From Congeria kusceri (lineage: Eukaryota > Mollusca > Bivalvia > Myida > Dreissenidae): DNA of 64,000 bases. A program made the position numbers and the translations under genes. The notes beneath the pieces are model-generated. The model saw nothing but the letters and a program-made list of their open reading frames with translations. It ran no database searches and was not told where the DNA came from. Every line of letters begins with the position of its first letter. The first letter of the stretch is position 1. The DNA lies in contig JAPFQT010000391.1 in NCBI GenBank assembly GCA_027627225.1, positions 78,001 to 142,000 on the forward strand. Reading direction: 5' to 3'. Positions 34,362-46,476 of the stretch are shown piece by piece.

Positions 34362-35818
34362 TTTAGCTCACCTGAGCACAACATGCTCATGGTGAGCTTT
34401 TAGGATCACCTTGTGTTCGTCGTAGGGCGTGTGTCGTGTGTTGTGCGTCGTTTTTCAATATTTTCATTCAAAGAACATCTTCTCCAAAACCGCTGGGCAT
34501 ATTTTCACCAAACTTCACAGGAATGATCCGTGGGTGACCCTCTGTGAAAATTGTTCAAATAGTTCCGGTCAGCTGCATATGTAGGTCACCAGAGCTAAAA
34601 ATAGATTTAAAAACTGAAAACTTTAAAAATCTTCTCTGAGACCACAAGGCTTGGAGCTTTCATATTTGATATGTGACATCCTCTAGTGGTCCTCTACAAA
34701 GATTGTTCAAATGATGCCCCATGTGGTAAAAACTGGCCACGCCCCGGGGGTCACATGGTTTATATAGACTTGTATAGCAAAATGACTAAAAAATTCTTCT
34801 TCTCTGAAACCGCAAGGCCTAGAGGTTTCATATTTGGTATGTAACATTATATAGTGGTCCTCTACAAATGTTGTTCAAATGATGCCCCCAGGGTCAAAAC
34901 TGGCCACACCCCGGGGTCACATGGTTCAATAGACTTGAATAGCAAAATGACTTCTCAAAATATTCTCCTCTGAAACTGTAAGGCCTAGAGGTTTCATTTT
35001 CAGTTGGTAACATTGTATCATGGTCCTCTACAAAGATTGTTCAAATGATGCCCCTGGGGTCAAAACTGGCCACACCCTGGGGGTCACATGGTCTATATAG
35101 ACTTAAATAGCAAAATTACTTTAAAAAATTTATTCTCTGAAACCGCAAGGCCTAGAGGTTTCATATTTGGTATGAAACATTGTATAGTGGTCCTCTACAA
35201 AGATTGTTCAAATGATGCCCCTGGGGTCAAAACTGGCCACACACCCGGTGTCACATGGTTTATATATACTTAAATAGCAAAATGACTTTAAAAATCTTCT
35301 TTGAAACTTCAAGGCCTAGAGGTTTTATATTTGGAATGTAACATTGTGTATTGTTCCTCTACAAAGATTGTTCAAATGATGCCCCTGGGGTCAAAGCTGG
35401 GTACACCCAGAGGGTGACATGGTTTATATAGACTTAAATAGCAAAATGACTTTAAAACCTCAAGGCCCAGAGGTTTTATATTTGGTATGAAACATTGTAT
35501 AGTAGCCCTCTACAAAGATTGTTCAAATGATGCCCCAGGGGTCAGAACTGGCCACATCCTGTGGCTGACAGGGTTTATATAGACTTAAATAGCAAAATGA
35601 CTTCAAAAATCTTCCTCTTGAAACCGCAAGGCCCGGAGGTTTCATATTTGGTATGTAATGTTGTATAGTGGTCCTCTACAAAGATTGTTCAAATGATGCC
35701 CATGGGGTCAAAACTGGCCACCTCCCGGGGCTCACATGGTTTATATAGACGTAAATGGCTAAATGATTTAAGAATTCTTCTCTGAAACCACAAGGCCCAA
35801 AGGTTTCTTATTTGGCTA
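34362..35818 (+). mobile_element. Family C tandem-core element, about 7 units
   Basis: TTTTTAGCTCACCTGAGCAC, ACATGCTCATGGTGAGC (hairpin), GTTCGTCGTAGGGCGTGTG, header GAACATCTTCTCCAAAACCG and AACTTCACAGGAATGATCC, then about seven core units of close to 165 bp (one short, near 153). This is the longest copy of family C. It runs without a gap into family A at 35820, losing its own 3' end. Confidence 0.75.
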
Positions 35819-36665
35819 TAGCATTATATTGAGACCTCGATTGGGATTGCATATGGGATGGGTGGGGGTCAAGGTGAAGGTCACTGTTACTAAAAATAGA
35901 AAAACGGTTTCCGTTCAATAACTTTAGAACGCAGTGAGATATTTTTATGAAACTTAATACATAGATACCTTTTATCGACACATCGCATAGGATTGCATAT
36001 GGAGTGGGAGGGGTCAAGGTCACTGTTACTAAAAATAGAAAAACGGTTTCCGCTCAATATCTTGAGAAAGCATTGAGATATTTTTATGAAACTTAATACA
36101 TAAATACATTATATTGAGGCATCGATTGGGATTGCATATATGGTGGGTGGGGTCAAGGTCACCATTATTAAAAATAGACAAGTGGTTTCAGTTAAATATC
36201 TTGAGAATGCATAGAGCTATTTTAATGGAACTTAATACATAAGTACCTTATATCGAGACATTGCTTGGGGTTGCTTATGGGGTGGATGGGGTCAAGGACA
36301 ACATTACTGAAAATAGAAAAGGGTTTCCGCTCAATAACTTGAGAACACATTGCGATATTTTAATGAATCTTAATACACATATCTTATGGAGTGGGTGGGG
36401 TCAAGGTCACTGTTATTAAAAGTAGAAAAACGCTTTACGCCCAATAACTTAAGAACACATTGAGATAATTTAATGATACTTCATATGTAGATACCTTATA
36501 TCGAGACCTTGCTTTACGTATGTGGTGGGTGTGGTCAAGGTCACTGTTACTAAAAATAGAAAAACACTTTTTGCTCAACAGCTTGAGAACGTATTGAGAT
36601 ACTTTAAAGAAACTTCATACATAGATATCAGGTGAGAGACCTAGGGCCACGGTGGCCCTCTTGTT
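35819..36665 (+). mobile_element. Family A array, about 6 units, with 3' terminus
   Basis: About six units of 130-145 bp, then TATCAGGTGAGAGACCTAGG, GCCACGGTGGCCCTCTTGTT. This is the best-defined 3' end of the family: a GGGCCACGGTGGCCC palindrome followed by CTCTTGTT. Confidence 0.7.
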
Positions 36666-37286
36666 ATATTTTGTTAAGTGTCAACCTCATATTGCAAAAC
36701 TTTGCTACTTATTCACAAAAAACACACAAACTTGTTTTGAAAAAACAAACTAATTTTCTTGATAATAGAAAATGGAATAGTTTTGTACTTTAATAACAGA
36801 AATAGCATATGAAACATTTAATACTACTGACTTGTTTAAAGACTATTAATTAAGGGATTATTGAAATATAACACAAAACTGTTCAACAGTTGAGTTAACA
36901 GAAATTTAGCATAATAAAACAAATACAAATAGTTTTATGTAAGAGTACATGTATGCAATACAAAAAGGTGTAAGTTTTATGTAAGATTACATGTATGCAA
37001 TACAAAATGGTGTAGATTATATACAAGTATTGTCAATATGAGGCACTTCGTCAATATTATAATACATTAACTGCAAAGGCACTTTCTGAGTTCATACAGT
37101 CACACGAGCATTTTTTCAAAGATGATCCCATTTAATTTTGACAGAATCTTAGTTTGTTGTTACTTTTTCACATTGTATGAATGCGTGTGCCGGGTGGCAC
37201 CGCTTTGCCAGCATTGTATGTTGCGTTCAAATAAACCTGCAGTGATTATGATTAGTCCATTCAAGGCTCCTTGCCATCTTTAACTG
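36666..37286. other. Non-coding with a 44-45 bp tandem doublet
   Basis: GTTTTATGTAAGAGTACATG then TATGCAATACAAAAAGGTGT occurs twice in tandem at about 36931-37018. The rest is AT-rich. Confidence 0.6.
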
Positions 37287-37511
37287 CTACACCAGTAAGG
37301 AAGAAAGTATTGCTTGCCAGATGTCATTCAATCCTGTGGTATTGTTCACTATGGACTTTCTTGATATCACAGGGCAAATGTTAGCTATTTGGTCTTTCAT
37401 TAACTCAAAGTGAGTAACTTTATATGCAGCCATGCTTCGACTAGTCTGTGGAACATCCTCTCCATTGTCGGTGAAACCATGCATAGGGTTTGTGCTAACC
37501 TTATTGTCCAT
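37287..37511 (-). pseudogene. LTR-retrotransposon gag-like N-terminal fragment
   Basis: A 74-codon frame begins MDNKVSTNPMHGF and contains FELMKDQIANICPVISRKS then IVNNTTGLNDIWQAI. The pattern (LMxxQIAxxCPVISRxxIVxNxTxLxxIWQxI, continuing xLHYGFQ in intact relatives) is one I recall from gag-like proteins of LTR retrotransposons in marine invertebrates. Here it breaks after WQAI and stops. The break reads CTTCCTTACTGGTGT, which resembles sequence inside the adjacent LTR-like block, so a deletion between similar short words may have removed the rest. No pol follows. Assignment by memory only. Confidence 0.55.
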
Positions 37512-37598
37512 CTAACCCCTTGACTAAGACAAGTTGTGTCCAAAGAGAGTGTACTGTAGCCTTTTTGTAGGTTTTGAAGCCATGACTCAAACGATGTC

Positions 37599-38215
37599 CT
37601 ACAGTACTTTAAGTCTCAGTGATACGCCACTGCTTAGGGGCTCGTTGGGTAGCCATTGAGATACTGATTGATTGGGTGGCTTATGTATCAAAGAAAGATG
37701 CAAAGATTAAACACTAAAAGAGCTACTTGACAAGAACCGTCTCGTCGTTCTCAGGCTGAGAAAAGTTCCTTTCCGAACATGTATGGTATTATTGCCGTTT
37801 ATACTGATTTTCGAGTCTTGAATATGGGTGGTTGATTCGATAATGCCTTTGCCACACACCAGTAAGGTAGGAAAGCTCCGACGAACTAAAATGTGTTTAT
37901 TGACAAAACTTTACCATGGCAATGATGGAACAAAGGACGACAACTATTGTAAACAAACGGTTAAACAACACCAATACTATTTTCACTATCTTTTGTCTAC
38001 TAAAATGTCATATAAAATATCTGGAAAAGCAAGAAAAAGCCCAATCGTGGTGGTAGCAAAAGTAAATATCAATGATCAGAGTGACTTGATGCTCGTTCTT
38101 TAGCTCTTTTAACTTTTATTAAAATGTTTTTTTCCGTCTGACGGAGCTGAAAACCTACGCGCACACGGACGCTTAACAAAGTAATTAAACAGAATGGCCT
38201 TATTCCCTTGTTGAA
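37599..38215 (-). mobile_element. LTR-like block upstream of the gag fragment
   Basis: Second copy of 23018-23615. On the minus strand it lies about 90 bp 5' of the gag-like start, where a 5' LTR and leader would be. The 90-bp gap would hold the primer-binding site, which I could not identify. The open frame at 37828-38103 has no recognised domain. Confidence 0.45.
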
Positions 38216-38394
38216 TTCGCCATAAGTATTCCATACCTGTTACCAATGCGTCTGCTATATTGTTTGGAAGTTGCACCTACTCATTTATTAATAGTGTAGT
38301 GGGAATTTATCATAAATTAGCCGATTTTTTACAACATTTGATTGGATATTCAGGAAGGTCAAACATTCTGTTAAAAAGCAATGCCAAAAATGCC

Positions 38395-38590
38395 AAAAAA
38401 ATGGACTTAGATTGTCTATTTTCATTTAATCTTGACCAAACATGCACGACTTATGTATGACCATAAGATCTCAATTAAATTAAAACTAATTTATTGCCCA
38501 GATTGATTTACAAATACCAAAGTTTCTGCCCCTTGTTTGTGAAAAAATGCAAAAAAAGGACTTTGTGCAGATAAAGTCTTCATAGCAAAT
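38395..38590 (+). repeat. Family I fragment
   Basis: ATGGACTTAGATTGTC, TTAATCTTGACCAAACATGC, TATGACCATAAGATCTC and GCCCCTTGTTTGTGAAAAAA match the unit at 6171-6985. Confidence 0.6.
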
Positions 38591-39724
38591 AAGTAACTGG
38601 TGAACCTGTTTTGGTATTTGAGCAGTTAACTAGCTGGATACCCTTTATAAGACCTTAGAATGCAAATAAAACCAGTATGATGGTCTTTGTTTGATTGACT
38701 AGTGCTAATTGATGATATATACATAATGCTGAAAGGTGCCCTTATAGCTGTCTCGCACGACTGCTTTAATTATAGTTCTTTAAAAATAAGCACAAAACAC
38801 CACCCATGGAACTAAGCTGGATGCTTGAAATGTGAATGCAGAAATTGGATGTACCTTCATGTAATGTGAGTGTGATTATACATTGTAAACATTGCCAATT
38901 GCTTTTTGGCAGCATGTTTAAAGAATGACAAAATGTCTGACGATGCAGACGTTCTAATTTTGGTAGAAGGGAACTTATTACTACTATATCTAATTTAATA
39001 TTAATTGCACACTCGTCTGTTGCTTTGATGGCGTTTTTGAGACATTCGTTTGGTGTTCATCTTGGTTTCAACGAATTTGACTGGAAATACATCTGTATTG
39101 CGCCTGTCAAATGTTTAGTTGTGTCTACCAGTTCTACTTTTGGTTTCATTAACATCAGCCAACTCAGCACCACCGGAAAACCTCATTTCAAGAAATGCCC
39201 AGAAAACTAACCAAAATTACAAATTATTGCGAAACATGTAATACATATGTGAAAACATTTATATTTCTGATCATCGTCAGTTGTGGCACACTTCATAATG
39301 AGTAGTAGTAAGAAATCAGACGGGTAAATATGTCAGTACATAGAGTAACATCGACATATTTCTTCAATGACTTAAAGTTATAAAAATCCAACAGCCTTTA
39401 TTTTTGTACATTATTTAACCAAACTACAAACATGTGATCTTTTATCGTTCCTACTGGAAATAACACTGGCCGATTTCTTGAAAAGCACCTTTATCACAAG
39501 AAAGTAATAACAGATTGGAAAGTCATACATACTGTTTACAATATGTTTACTTTACCAGACAACCTCGGAAGTCACCACCAGACATTTTCTTAACACCTAG
39601 AAATAAGGTGGTCCGGTTTGTGTCATAAGCTGTACATTTAAATGTGTTAGGTCACGAAATTTCCACTTAAGGATATTCTATTTATTTCCTTATGCTTTAA
39701 TCACATTGTGCAAAAGCTGTCATG
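38591..39724. other. Non-coding stretch
   Basis: No array. A 21-codon frame with a good start context (ACAAAATGTC) stands at 38932-38995, too short to support a gene. The 61-codon frame at 39025 has no domain. Confidence 0.45.
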
Positions 39725-40055
39725 TGGTAGGCAGGTTTAGTCAAACAATGCTTGGTATGGAATGTAGCCAAATGAATTGTCAAGATTGCATGTTTAGATC
39801 TCTATCATGTGAAGCTTACCAATAGACACGAGATAACTTCCTTGATTGGGTGTTTGTTAAATCATTATCGAGGTAAAGAGAACTTCCCTGTAAGGGTGTT
39901 TGTTCAATCATTATCAATGTAACGATATCTTCCTTGTATGGGCGTTTGTTAAGATATTATCGATGTAACGTCACATTCAACATTCTGTAAGATGCTAAAC
40001 AATACGTAGTTAAATTCCTTGTCATTGTCAATTGACTGATAAGTAAACGAGATAA
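39725..40055 (+). repeat. Duplicated module, copy at 39.7 kb
   Basis: Best-preserved copy of the 8006-8300 module, with three internal units of about 42-45 bp (TTCCYTGTAWGGGYGTTTGTT, ATTATCRATGTAA). It begins GCAGGTTTAGTCAAACAATG and ends near TTGTCATTGTCAATTGAC. Confidence 0.75.
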
Positions 40056-40454
40056 CAAAAATATGTTTCCAAACGATGTTCAGCGTCTGTGGTCATTGTT
40101 AACAAAGAATGTAGATTGAACGCCCAAAATGCATGTACATATTTAAAACTGATTAATGTGTAGAGTCGGTAGTTTTGTAAACAATAATTCACATATCCCA
40201 GAGTTCTGGGAATTTTGACTATTGCAGACAAGGGCCACCTAGGCCTGAATGGGTACCAAATAGTCCACTGAGATTATGGAATCAATCTTAATCAAGTTAT
40301 AATACAGGTTAAATGGCCCTGGAATTTAATGACACCGTGCTATATTAATTCCAAACAATTACATTGCATGTATTCATTTGAATGTATTTTGGCTGTTTGC
40401 AGTTACGCGCAGGAATATGATGTTGCGACATTTATGCTATTCTACACACAGTTG
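40056..40454. other. No feature seen
   Basis: Non-coding sequence. Confidence 0.4.
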
Positions 40455-40794
40455 ATTGATATGTATATTTATGCCCTGGGCATCTTGTGCATCTTGATAT
40501 AGTTATTGTCCTGTTAGTCCCTCCTTCCGTCCGTCCGTCCGTCCGTGACAAGGTTAAGTGGATTTTACCGTTTCGTCTTGCACCAACACCACTAACTTCA
40601 GCACTTGGATATTTACACAGTTGTTGCTTATGACCATTCCCAATTCACCCATATCACCCAATCATACTTTGATTTTGACCGAATTTAATTCAAATGGACC
40701 GTCCAGCACTAACCTGGGGCATGTGTGTTTATCGAACAGCGTGTCTTGTTTCAGCTGTATTTTGTAAAACAATGCATAATTTATTAAGGTTTTT
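40455..40794 (+). mobile_element. Minimal tandem-core-type element
   Basis: TTTATGCCCTGGGCAT (5' hairpin), a (GTCC)n tract at about 40517-40547 and GACAAGGTTAAG. Only the 5' features are clear; the rest to 40794 is not repeated. Confidence 0.45.
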
Positions 40795-41910
40795 AGCTCA
40801 CCTGAGCATGAAGTGCTCCGTAAGCTATTGGTATAGGGGACCTCTCCTGCATCGACCGTCGTCCTTATGTGCTCAACAATTGGACCATTATTGCGATAAA
40901 GACTACATTTTTAAGCTCAACTTTTCGAAGAAAACAGTCTAACTATTGTTGTCACCCTCTTGTCTGCATTTGTGTTTTTAAGTTTTTTGGGTAAGTTTTT
41001 CAGTTAAGTTTTTTGTCCATTTCTCAAAAACTATCAAAGGTATCTATTTCAAACTTCCAATACTTATTCATGATCAAAAGGGAATGAGGATACAACGAGG
41101 CAGGTACCCCTGTGATTTGTATTTCCAGAATTATCTGCCCTCCTTTGAACCTGAAACTTAGCATAGTTTGACATTTGTTTGGTAAATGGTACAATTTTTC
41201 AAGAACTATTAAAGGTATTAAATTGAAACTAAAGATACTTGTTTATAGTGCTGACCCCATTCTGCAGACAAGAGGAGGTAACTCTTTCAAGGAATTTGTT
41301 GGAGTTATTACCCTTTTTCAACTTACAATTTTCCTTCTAGGTCGAATTTCTCAATACCTACATGAGGTATTGACTTGAAACTCAAAGTACTTGATCCCAG
41401 TGATGAACTTATTCTGTAGACAAGAGGAGATGACTCTATTAAGGATTTTTCTTGAGTTATTGCCATTTTTTCAACTTAGAATTTTTACTTTAGGTGAAAT
41501 TTCACAATATCTTTAACAGGTATTGTTTGAAACTCAAAATACTTGATCACAGTTATGAAACCATTCTGTAGACAACTTTTTTCAACTTAAAATTTTTGCT
41601 TTAGGTGAAATTTCACAATATCTTTAACAGGTATTGTTTTGAAACTCAAAATACTTGATCACAGTTATGAAACCATTCTGTAGACAAGATTAAGTAACTA
41701 TATCAAGGATTTTGGTGGAGTTATTGCCCTTTTTCAACTTAGAATTTTTGCTTAAGGTCAAATTCCTCAGTATCTATAAGAGGTACTGACTTGAAATTCA
41801 ACATATTTCATGACAGTGATGAACCTATTCTATAAACAAAAGCCCAGATAACTATTAATACGAGAAAGTCGAGCGTCCAGCACCCATATTTAGTGCTCTT
41901 GTTCAATCTT
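40795..41910 (+). mobile_element. Tandem-core element, about 150-bp units (family J)
   Basis: TTTTTAGCTCACCTGAGC, ATTGGTATAGGGGACCTCTC and CATCGACCGTCGTCC, then about six units with CTCAAWAACTATCAAAGGTA, TTGAAACTCAAAATACTTGA, TTCTGTAGACAAGA, GGAGTTATTGCCCTTTTTCA and ACTTAGAATTTTTGCTT. It ends AGAAAGTCGAGCGTCCAGC, then TTAGTGCTCTTGTT. The adjacent units around 41500-41690 are nearly identical. Confidence 0.7.
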
Positions 41911-42030
41911 GACCTAACTTGCACAGTTTGTGTATGACCATAAAAACTCGGTTTGTATCGATAATGGGCCAAATTGGACCAAAAACCTTAGAGTTATTGC
42001 CCCCTTTGCAAGAAAAAATGCAGAAATTAC
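41911..42030 (+). repeat. Family I single unit
   Basis: CAATCTTGACCTAACTTGCA, CAGTTTGTGTATGACCATAA and TAGAGTTATTGCCCCC. It directly follows the 3' end of the preceding element. Confidence 0.6.
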
Positions 42031-44391
42031 ACTTTTCCAATAAAAATCTCTTCCTATTTCATCCAAGATTAAAACTATTGTAAGAGTTTAACCTGTTAGA
42101 TTTACATGTCCTTGAAAACTTATCAAAAGCGAAAGAAATTGACGTAATTTGCACACAGAAACACTCTTTCAGTCAGTCACGACAAATATCTGATGTTTGT
42201 CCAGACAAAGTTACTTCCACACTTAACGTCATATAGGAACGCAAATGAATAAGTTTGGAAATTTAAGTGTGGTTCCTGTTGATGATACAATGCACAGCCT
42301 TCAAAACAAATGTGGTTGAACATTATTTTTCTAATATATGTACTGGGTGTTATGTCAGCCTCTAATGTATGTTGTATAAAATACGCTCCGTAGAAAAAAT
42401 GTGTTTCCTATATTATATTTGTTCTGTATATGTATTTATGGATGGAAAAAAGAACAATGATATATATAGATGTGTTAATGATTCAAGTCTTCAGCATTAA
42501 AAGTGTATGCAAGTTTCATAAAGATATGTACTTCTTAAATTCCTTGAAGTGGATGAAAACCCTCGGCCACATCAGTTTGACAGAGTGAGATAGTAAAGTT
42601 GGTAAATATGTGCATTTGGAGTTGTTTCCCTTAGACTGATTTTGAATTTTTAGCTTGACTTTTCACTGAATAGTCCGATCTAGTCTACTTGCCAGTTCGT
42701 TGTCGGTTTAAAAGCATTGCCAGAGCTTCACATTATAATAGTTTGCGTGTATATATTATACAATGTTTCCCTGCGTTAAAGGGGAAGTTATATATATAAA
42801 ACTTTGCAGTGCAGGGGCGGTGCTTATAATAAAAATCTATGCGTGTAAAATTAATATGTGTGATTAATAATATGTGTATAAGAACTCATTGATGTGTATA
42901 AAACGCGATAATGAAAAATATAATACTAGGATTGTAAAATAAAACTTCTTTAAATATAGCTATACATTAAGATATTAATATTAAATACAGGAATTACCCT
43001 ATAGATTATGACATCAATGCAAAAACAAGGCTGTGTGTTTACTTCTATAGAAGATTTGCATACAGAGCATGAATGCGGAAACAGATAGAAAAGGAGCAAA
43101 TACAAAAAAATGTTTCAATTCTGGTCAGCCAATCAGCTTAAGCTACTATCAAAAGGAAGGCAGCGAGAGAAATTGCACTTTTGCACAATGGAAACAGACC
43201 GTTTCTGTTTTAATAATCAACATTATGACAAATAGATTTAAACAAATACGAATTAAAGAATAATTATTTCTTTATATTTATTTTATGAACATTAACATAC
43301 TGAATATATACAGAATATCTATGCACTTAATAAATATGGTATTAATTATTGTTTCTTTACTTTTATTTTTTTGTATGTCTTTATATATAGGAAGAGAGAG
43401 AAAGTGGGAGAAATCACAGAATTGGTATAAGAATAAAATGATGGAAGCACATAGTGTACTTTATGTATCATCATTTGTTTCTAAACCTGTTATGCAGTGT
43501 ATGCTTTCAACGCTGAGAGTTTTAATGGGCAAGTAATAATACTTGAAAATAACAATATAGGGTGACATTGTTTTAAGTTAATAGATTAAGTTTTAACATG
43601 AGATGTTTAAATAACTTGCATCTGCAATTATGATCTGGTTGTTTTGTAATATTTTACTTTATTATATACATATAGATAATCTGACTCAAATACTGGTATA
43701 TTTTTGGTATAAAATACAATAGGCCAGATAGAATTTCCATATTCCACAGGGTGAAATCTGTTCTATTTATAGACATGACGCCGCCATTACATGATGTTGA
43801 ATCGAGGCGAATGATGTCCTTGATGTATATGACATGTATTAATGCGCAGTTTTTAACTGTTTTGTTATTGTTTTGTTTGTTTCATAGCATATTTGTGGTG
43901 GATTTTTTTAACATAAGGAGACATGGGCTTGTGGAATACAGCGTCACACAATCAACTTGAGCAATACAAGCCACCGTAACTAATGTCATGTAATATTCCC
44001 ATTTTTTTTGGTATATAAATCTTATTGTTGGGTGTTATAAATACATGCTTTGAACTAATGCTGAACTCTTGTGAACAGGGAATATAACTTTTTGCTCTAA
44101 CAAGAGACCCTGTTCTAAAACTTAAAATTGTTGGGTTATATAGTGACATGTAGCCTACCCCATGGTGACAGTTTACGAAAATTCTTACAAGGCATGTGCT
44201 AACATTCATATAAACAAAGAAGGAAATCAAGTATGGGTTAATCTGCAATAACTTAAGGGCAGCACAAGCTACAACAAAAACAGTACAGGCAAGAGTGCCG
44301 ATATATTTTCCCAATGAAATGTTGGGTCAAAATGCCATGCTCTGCAATCAAATGTGTAGCACTGACATTGAGCTGCCTGCGTTTTTTGTCA
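42031..44391. other. Long AT-rich non-coding stretch
   Basis: A trace of a family B 5' end stands at about 42646-42720 (TTTTTAGCTTGACTTTTCAC). Short open frames at 43069-43536, 43751-43960 and 43952-44314 (minus, 120 codons with a hydrophobic start) show no domain, repeat conservation or splice context. Confidence 0.45.
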
Positions 44392-44493
44392 AATAACCTA
44401 CGGACAGAAGTTTAGATGCGTGTTATTAAATCACTTGTGCTACATACTGGTGATTTAATTCCTATGCATCAAAACTTCTGTCTGTGGGTTATT
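44392..44493. mobile_element. 102-bp hairpin MITE
   Basis: Arms of about 43 nt (AATAACCTACGGACAGAAGT ... AAATCAC against GTGATTTAATTCCTATGCAT ... CTGTGGGTTATT) with a 15-nt loop. The arms differ at a few bases and one bulge. The right arm has TTTAATTCCTATGCATC, the core word shared with the hairpins at 34062 and 59533. Confidence 0.8.
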
Positions 44494-44722
44494 CTACAAC
44501 AAACTATGAAGTAAATTTATTATTTCTTAAACCAAAGGTTAAAGGTCCAATATACTATAAAACTAAAAACATACATTACGTGCTTCTGGTTTTAATGAAT
44601 GGCTTACTGTTTAGGGCCTTTAAAAAAACACAGATAAAACAATATGAAACTAATAAAAAGATCTGACTGGACTGTACAAATATATACAGGTTAATTAAAA
44701 CTGGGGAGCACATAAAAAGAAG

Positions 44723-44959
44723 ACTTTGTCTCGTTGGTGATTTTAGGTACTTTGTCTCGTTGGTGATTTTAGGTACTTTGTCTCGTTGGTGATTTTAGGT
44801 ACTTTGTCTCATTCAGGGAGGGGATTTTAGGTACTTTGTCTCATTCAGGGAGGGGATTTTAGGTACTTTGTCTCATTCAGGGAGGGGATTTTAGGTACTT
44901 TTTCTCATTCAGGGGAGGGGATTTTAGGTACTTTGTCTCATTCAGGGAGGATATTTTAG
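44723..44959 (+). repeat. Two-phase VNTR, 26-bp then 32-bp units
   Basis: Three units of 26 bp (GTACTTTGTCTC-GTTGGTG-ATTTTAG) are followed by five of about 32 bp (same flanks, centre ATTCAGGGAGGGG). The flanks are constant and only the centre switches. Both halves are near-identical internally, so expansion is recent. Confidence 0.95.
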
Positions 44960-45039
44960 GCTGGCAGTGGTGGAATGGGTTTTTAACCAAATTTGATTGT
45001 TAGATTGGGGTATGTTGTTTTGGGCAGGCAGGCGTAGTG

Positions 45040-45782
45040 GCGGAGTCAACTTTTGATTTCCAGTCTCTAACTTGACAACAAATTGAGCTATTGAAATGAA
45101 ACTTCATACATAGATACCTTATATCGAGACCTAGCTTGGGATTGCATCTGGAGTGGGTGGGGTAAAGGTCAAGGTCACCGTTACTAAAAGTAGAAAAACT
45201 GTTTCCGCTCAATAACTCACAAACAGATCATGCTCTTTTAATGAAATTTCATACATAGATACCTTATATTAAGACCTTAATAGGGTTTGCATCTGGGGTG
45301 GGTGGGGTCAAGGTCACCATTACTACATATAGAAAAAATAGTTTCTGCTCAATAATTTGAGAAGGAATTGAGATATTGTAATGAAAAATCATTGGTAGAT
45401 ACCTTTTATTGAGACCTTTCTTGTGATGGTTGATACGGTCAAGGTCACCATTACTATAAATAAAACAAACGGTTACCGCTCAGTAACCCTAGAACGAATT
45501 GAACTATTGCAATGAAACTTTATATTTAGATACCTTATATTAAGACCTATTTTGGGATTACTAAATGGGTGGGTTCCAGGTCAAGGTCACCATTCTTATA
45601 AATAGAAATGTGTTTTCCACTTAGTAAATTGAGTACAAATTGAGCTATTGTATTGAATTTCATATGTAGATACCTTATATTGAGATCTCGCTTAGGATTG
45701 CATATGGGATGGGTGGGGTTAAGGTCACTGTTACTAAAAATAGAAAAATGGTTTTTGCTCAACAACTCAAGACTGAATTAGG
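45040..45782 (+). repeat. Family A array, about 5-6 units
   Basis: Units of about 145 bp: CTCTAACTTGACAACAAATT, GAGCTATTGAAATGAAACTT, CATACATAGATACCTTATAT, GGGTGGGGTAAAGGTCAAGG and TAGAAAAACTGTTTCCGCTC. They are more diverged than at 35.8 kb. The array is cut at GAATTAGGTTAA, where the next element inserted. Confidence 0.7.
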
Positions 45783-45786
45783 TTAA

Positions 45787-46472
45787 TCCCTGTCACACTG
45801 TGGAGAAGTTAAGCCACGAGTTTTGGCGAGTTGTAACTCCCCACAACTCGTCTACTGTCGTGCAGATCTTGTACACATGTCCTTTTTTGTCGCGTGATGT
45901 CTACTCATCTCTTCTTATGTCGCCGTAACTTGCAAAGTGGCGGCAAGAATTTTAAACTGTTTAAAATTCTCGCCTCTTCTCAGCAACTTTGTATTCTCGT
46001 ACACGTGTCAAAGGAATCTTGTGCACTCTCAAGCACACTTGAACACATTCCGTAGATATGTCTTCCCATGTCGTAGCGTTTTGCCGTATATTATCATTCC
46101 TAACATAACACGAGTTTGCTGCAAGTTTTAGAGACTTGCTAGGACATCTGCTCTTCTGTTTCTCTTAAAATGTCATCAGAAACTGGTACTCATGTCCTCA
46201 AAAGTTGTACAGACTCGTCCACACTCGTACATTCTCGAAGACAAGTCTTTGATTGTTGAAAAGATATGGTATGCATATCTCGGCTGAACTCCTGATAAAA
46301 TGTGAGTATCATACTTTTGTCGTGTCAATGTCGTGTCAAGGTTGAAGAGAACTCGAACAAATGTCGTCTTGAAACAATTCTGCTACCAACTCGATCCACT
46401 TTATGGCGAGTTATAACTCGCCAGAACTCGTACAGAACTCAAAGCTCAAATTTACCACAGTGTGACAGGGCC
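45787..46472. mobile_element. 686-bp DNA transposon with 16-bp perfect TIRs flanked by TTAA
   Basis: CCCTGTCACACTGTGG (45788-45803) and its exact complement (46455-46470) lie one and two bases inside TTAA tetramers at 45783-45786 and 46473-46476. The TTAA target suggests piggyBac-like; other CCCTGTCACAC-type families are possible. Subterminal GGCGAGTT..AACTCGCC sequence occurs on both sides, and a 25-nt palindrome (AGAATTTTAAAC-T-GTTTAAAATTCT, 45946-45970) lies inside. Many CTCGTACA/CTTGTGCA-like words fill the interior. No transposase is encoded. Confidence 0.75.
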
Positions 46473-46476
46473 TTAA

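Noticed and set aside
38932..38995. 21-codon frame with good start context (MSDDADVLIL...)
   Set aside because: Too short, and the only possible donor inside is weak; no downstream exon identified.
43952..44314. 120-codon minus-strand frame with hydrophobic N-terminus
   Set aside because: AT-rich DNA often yields hydrophobic frames; no conserved motif, splice context or repeat support.
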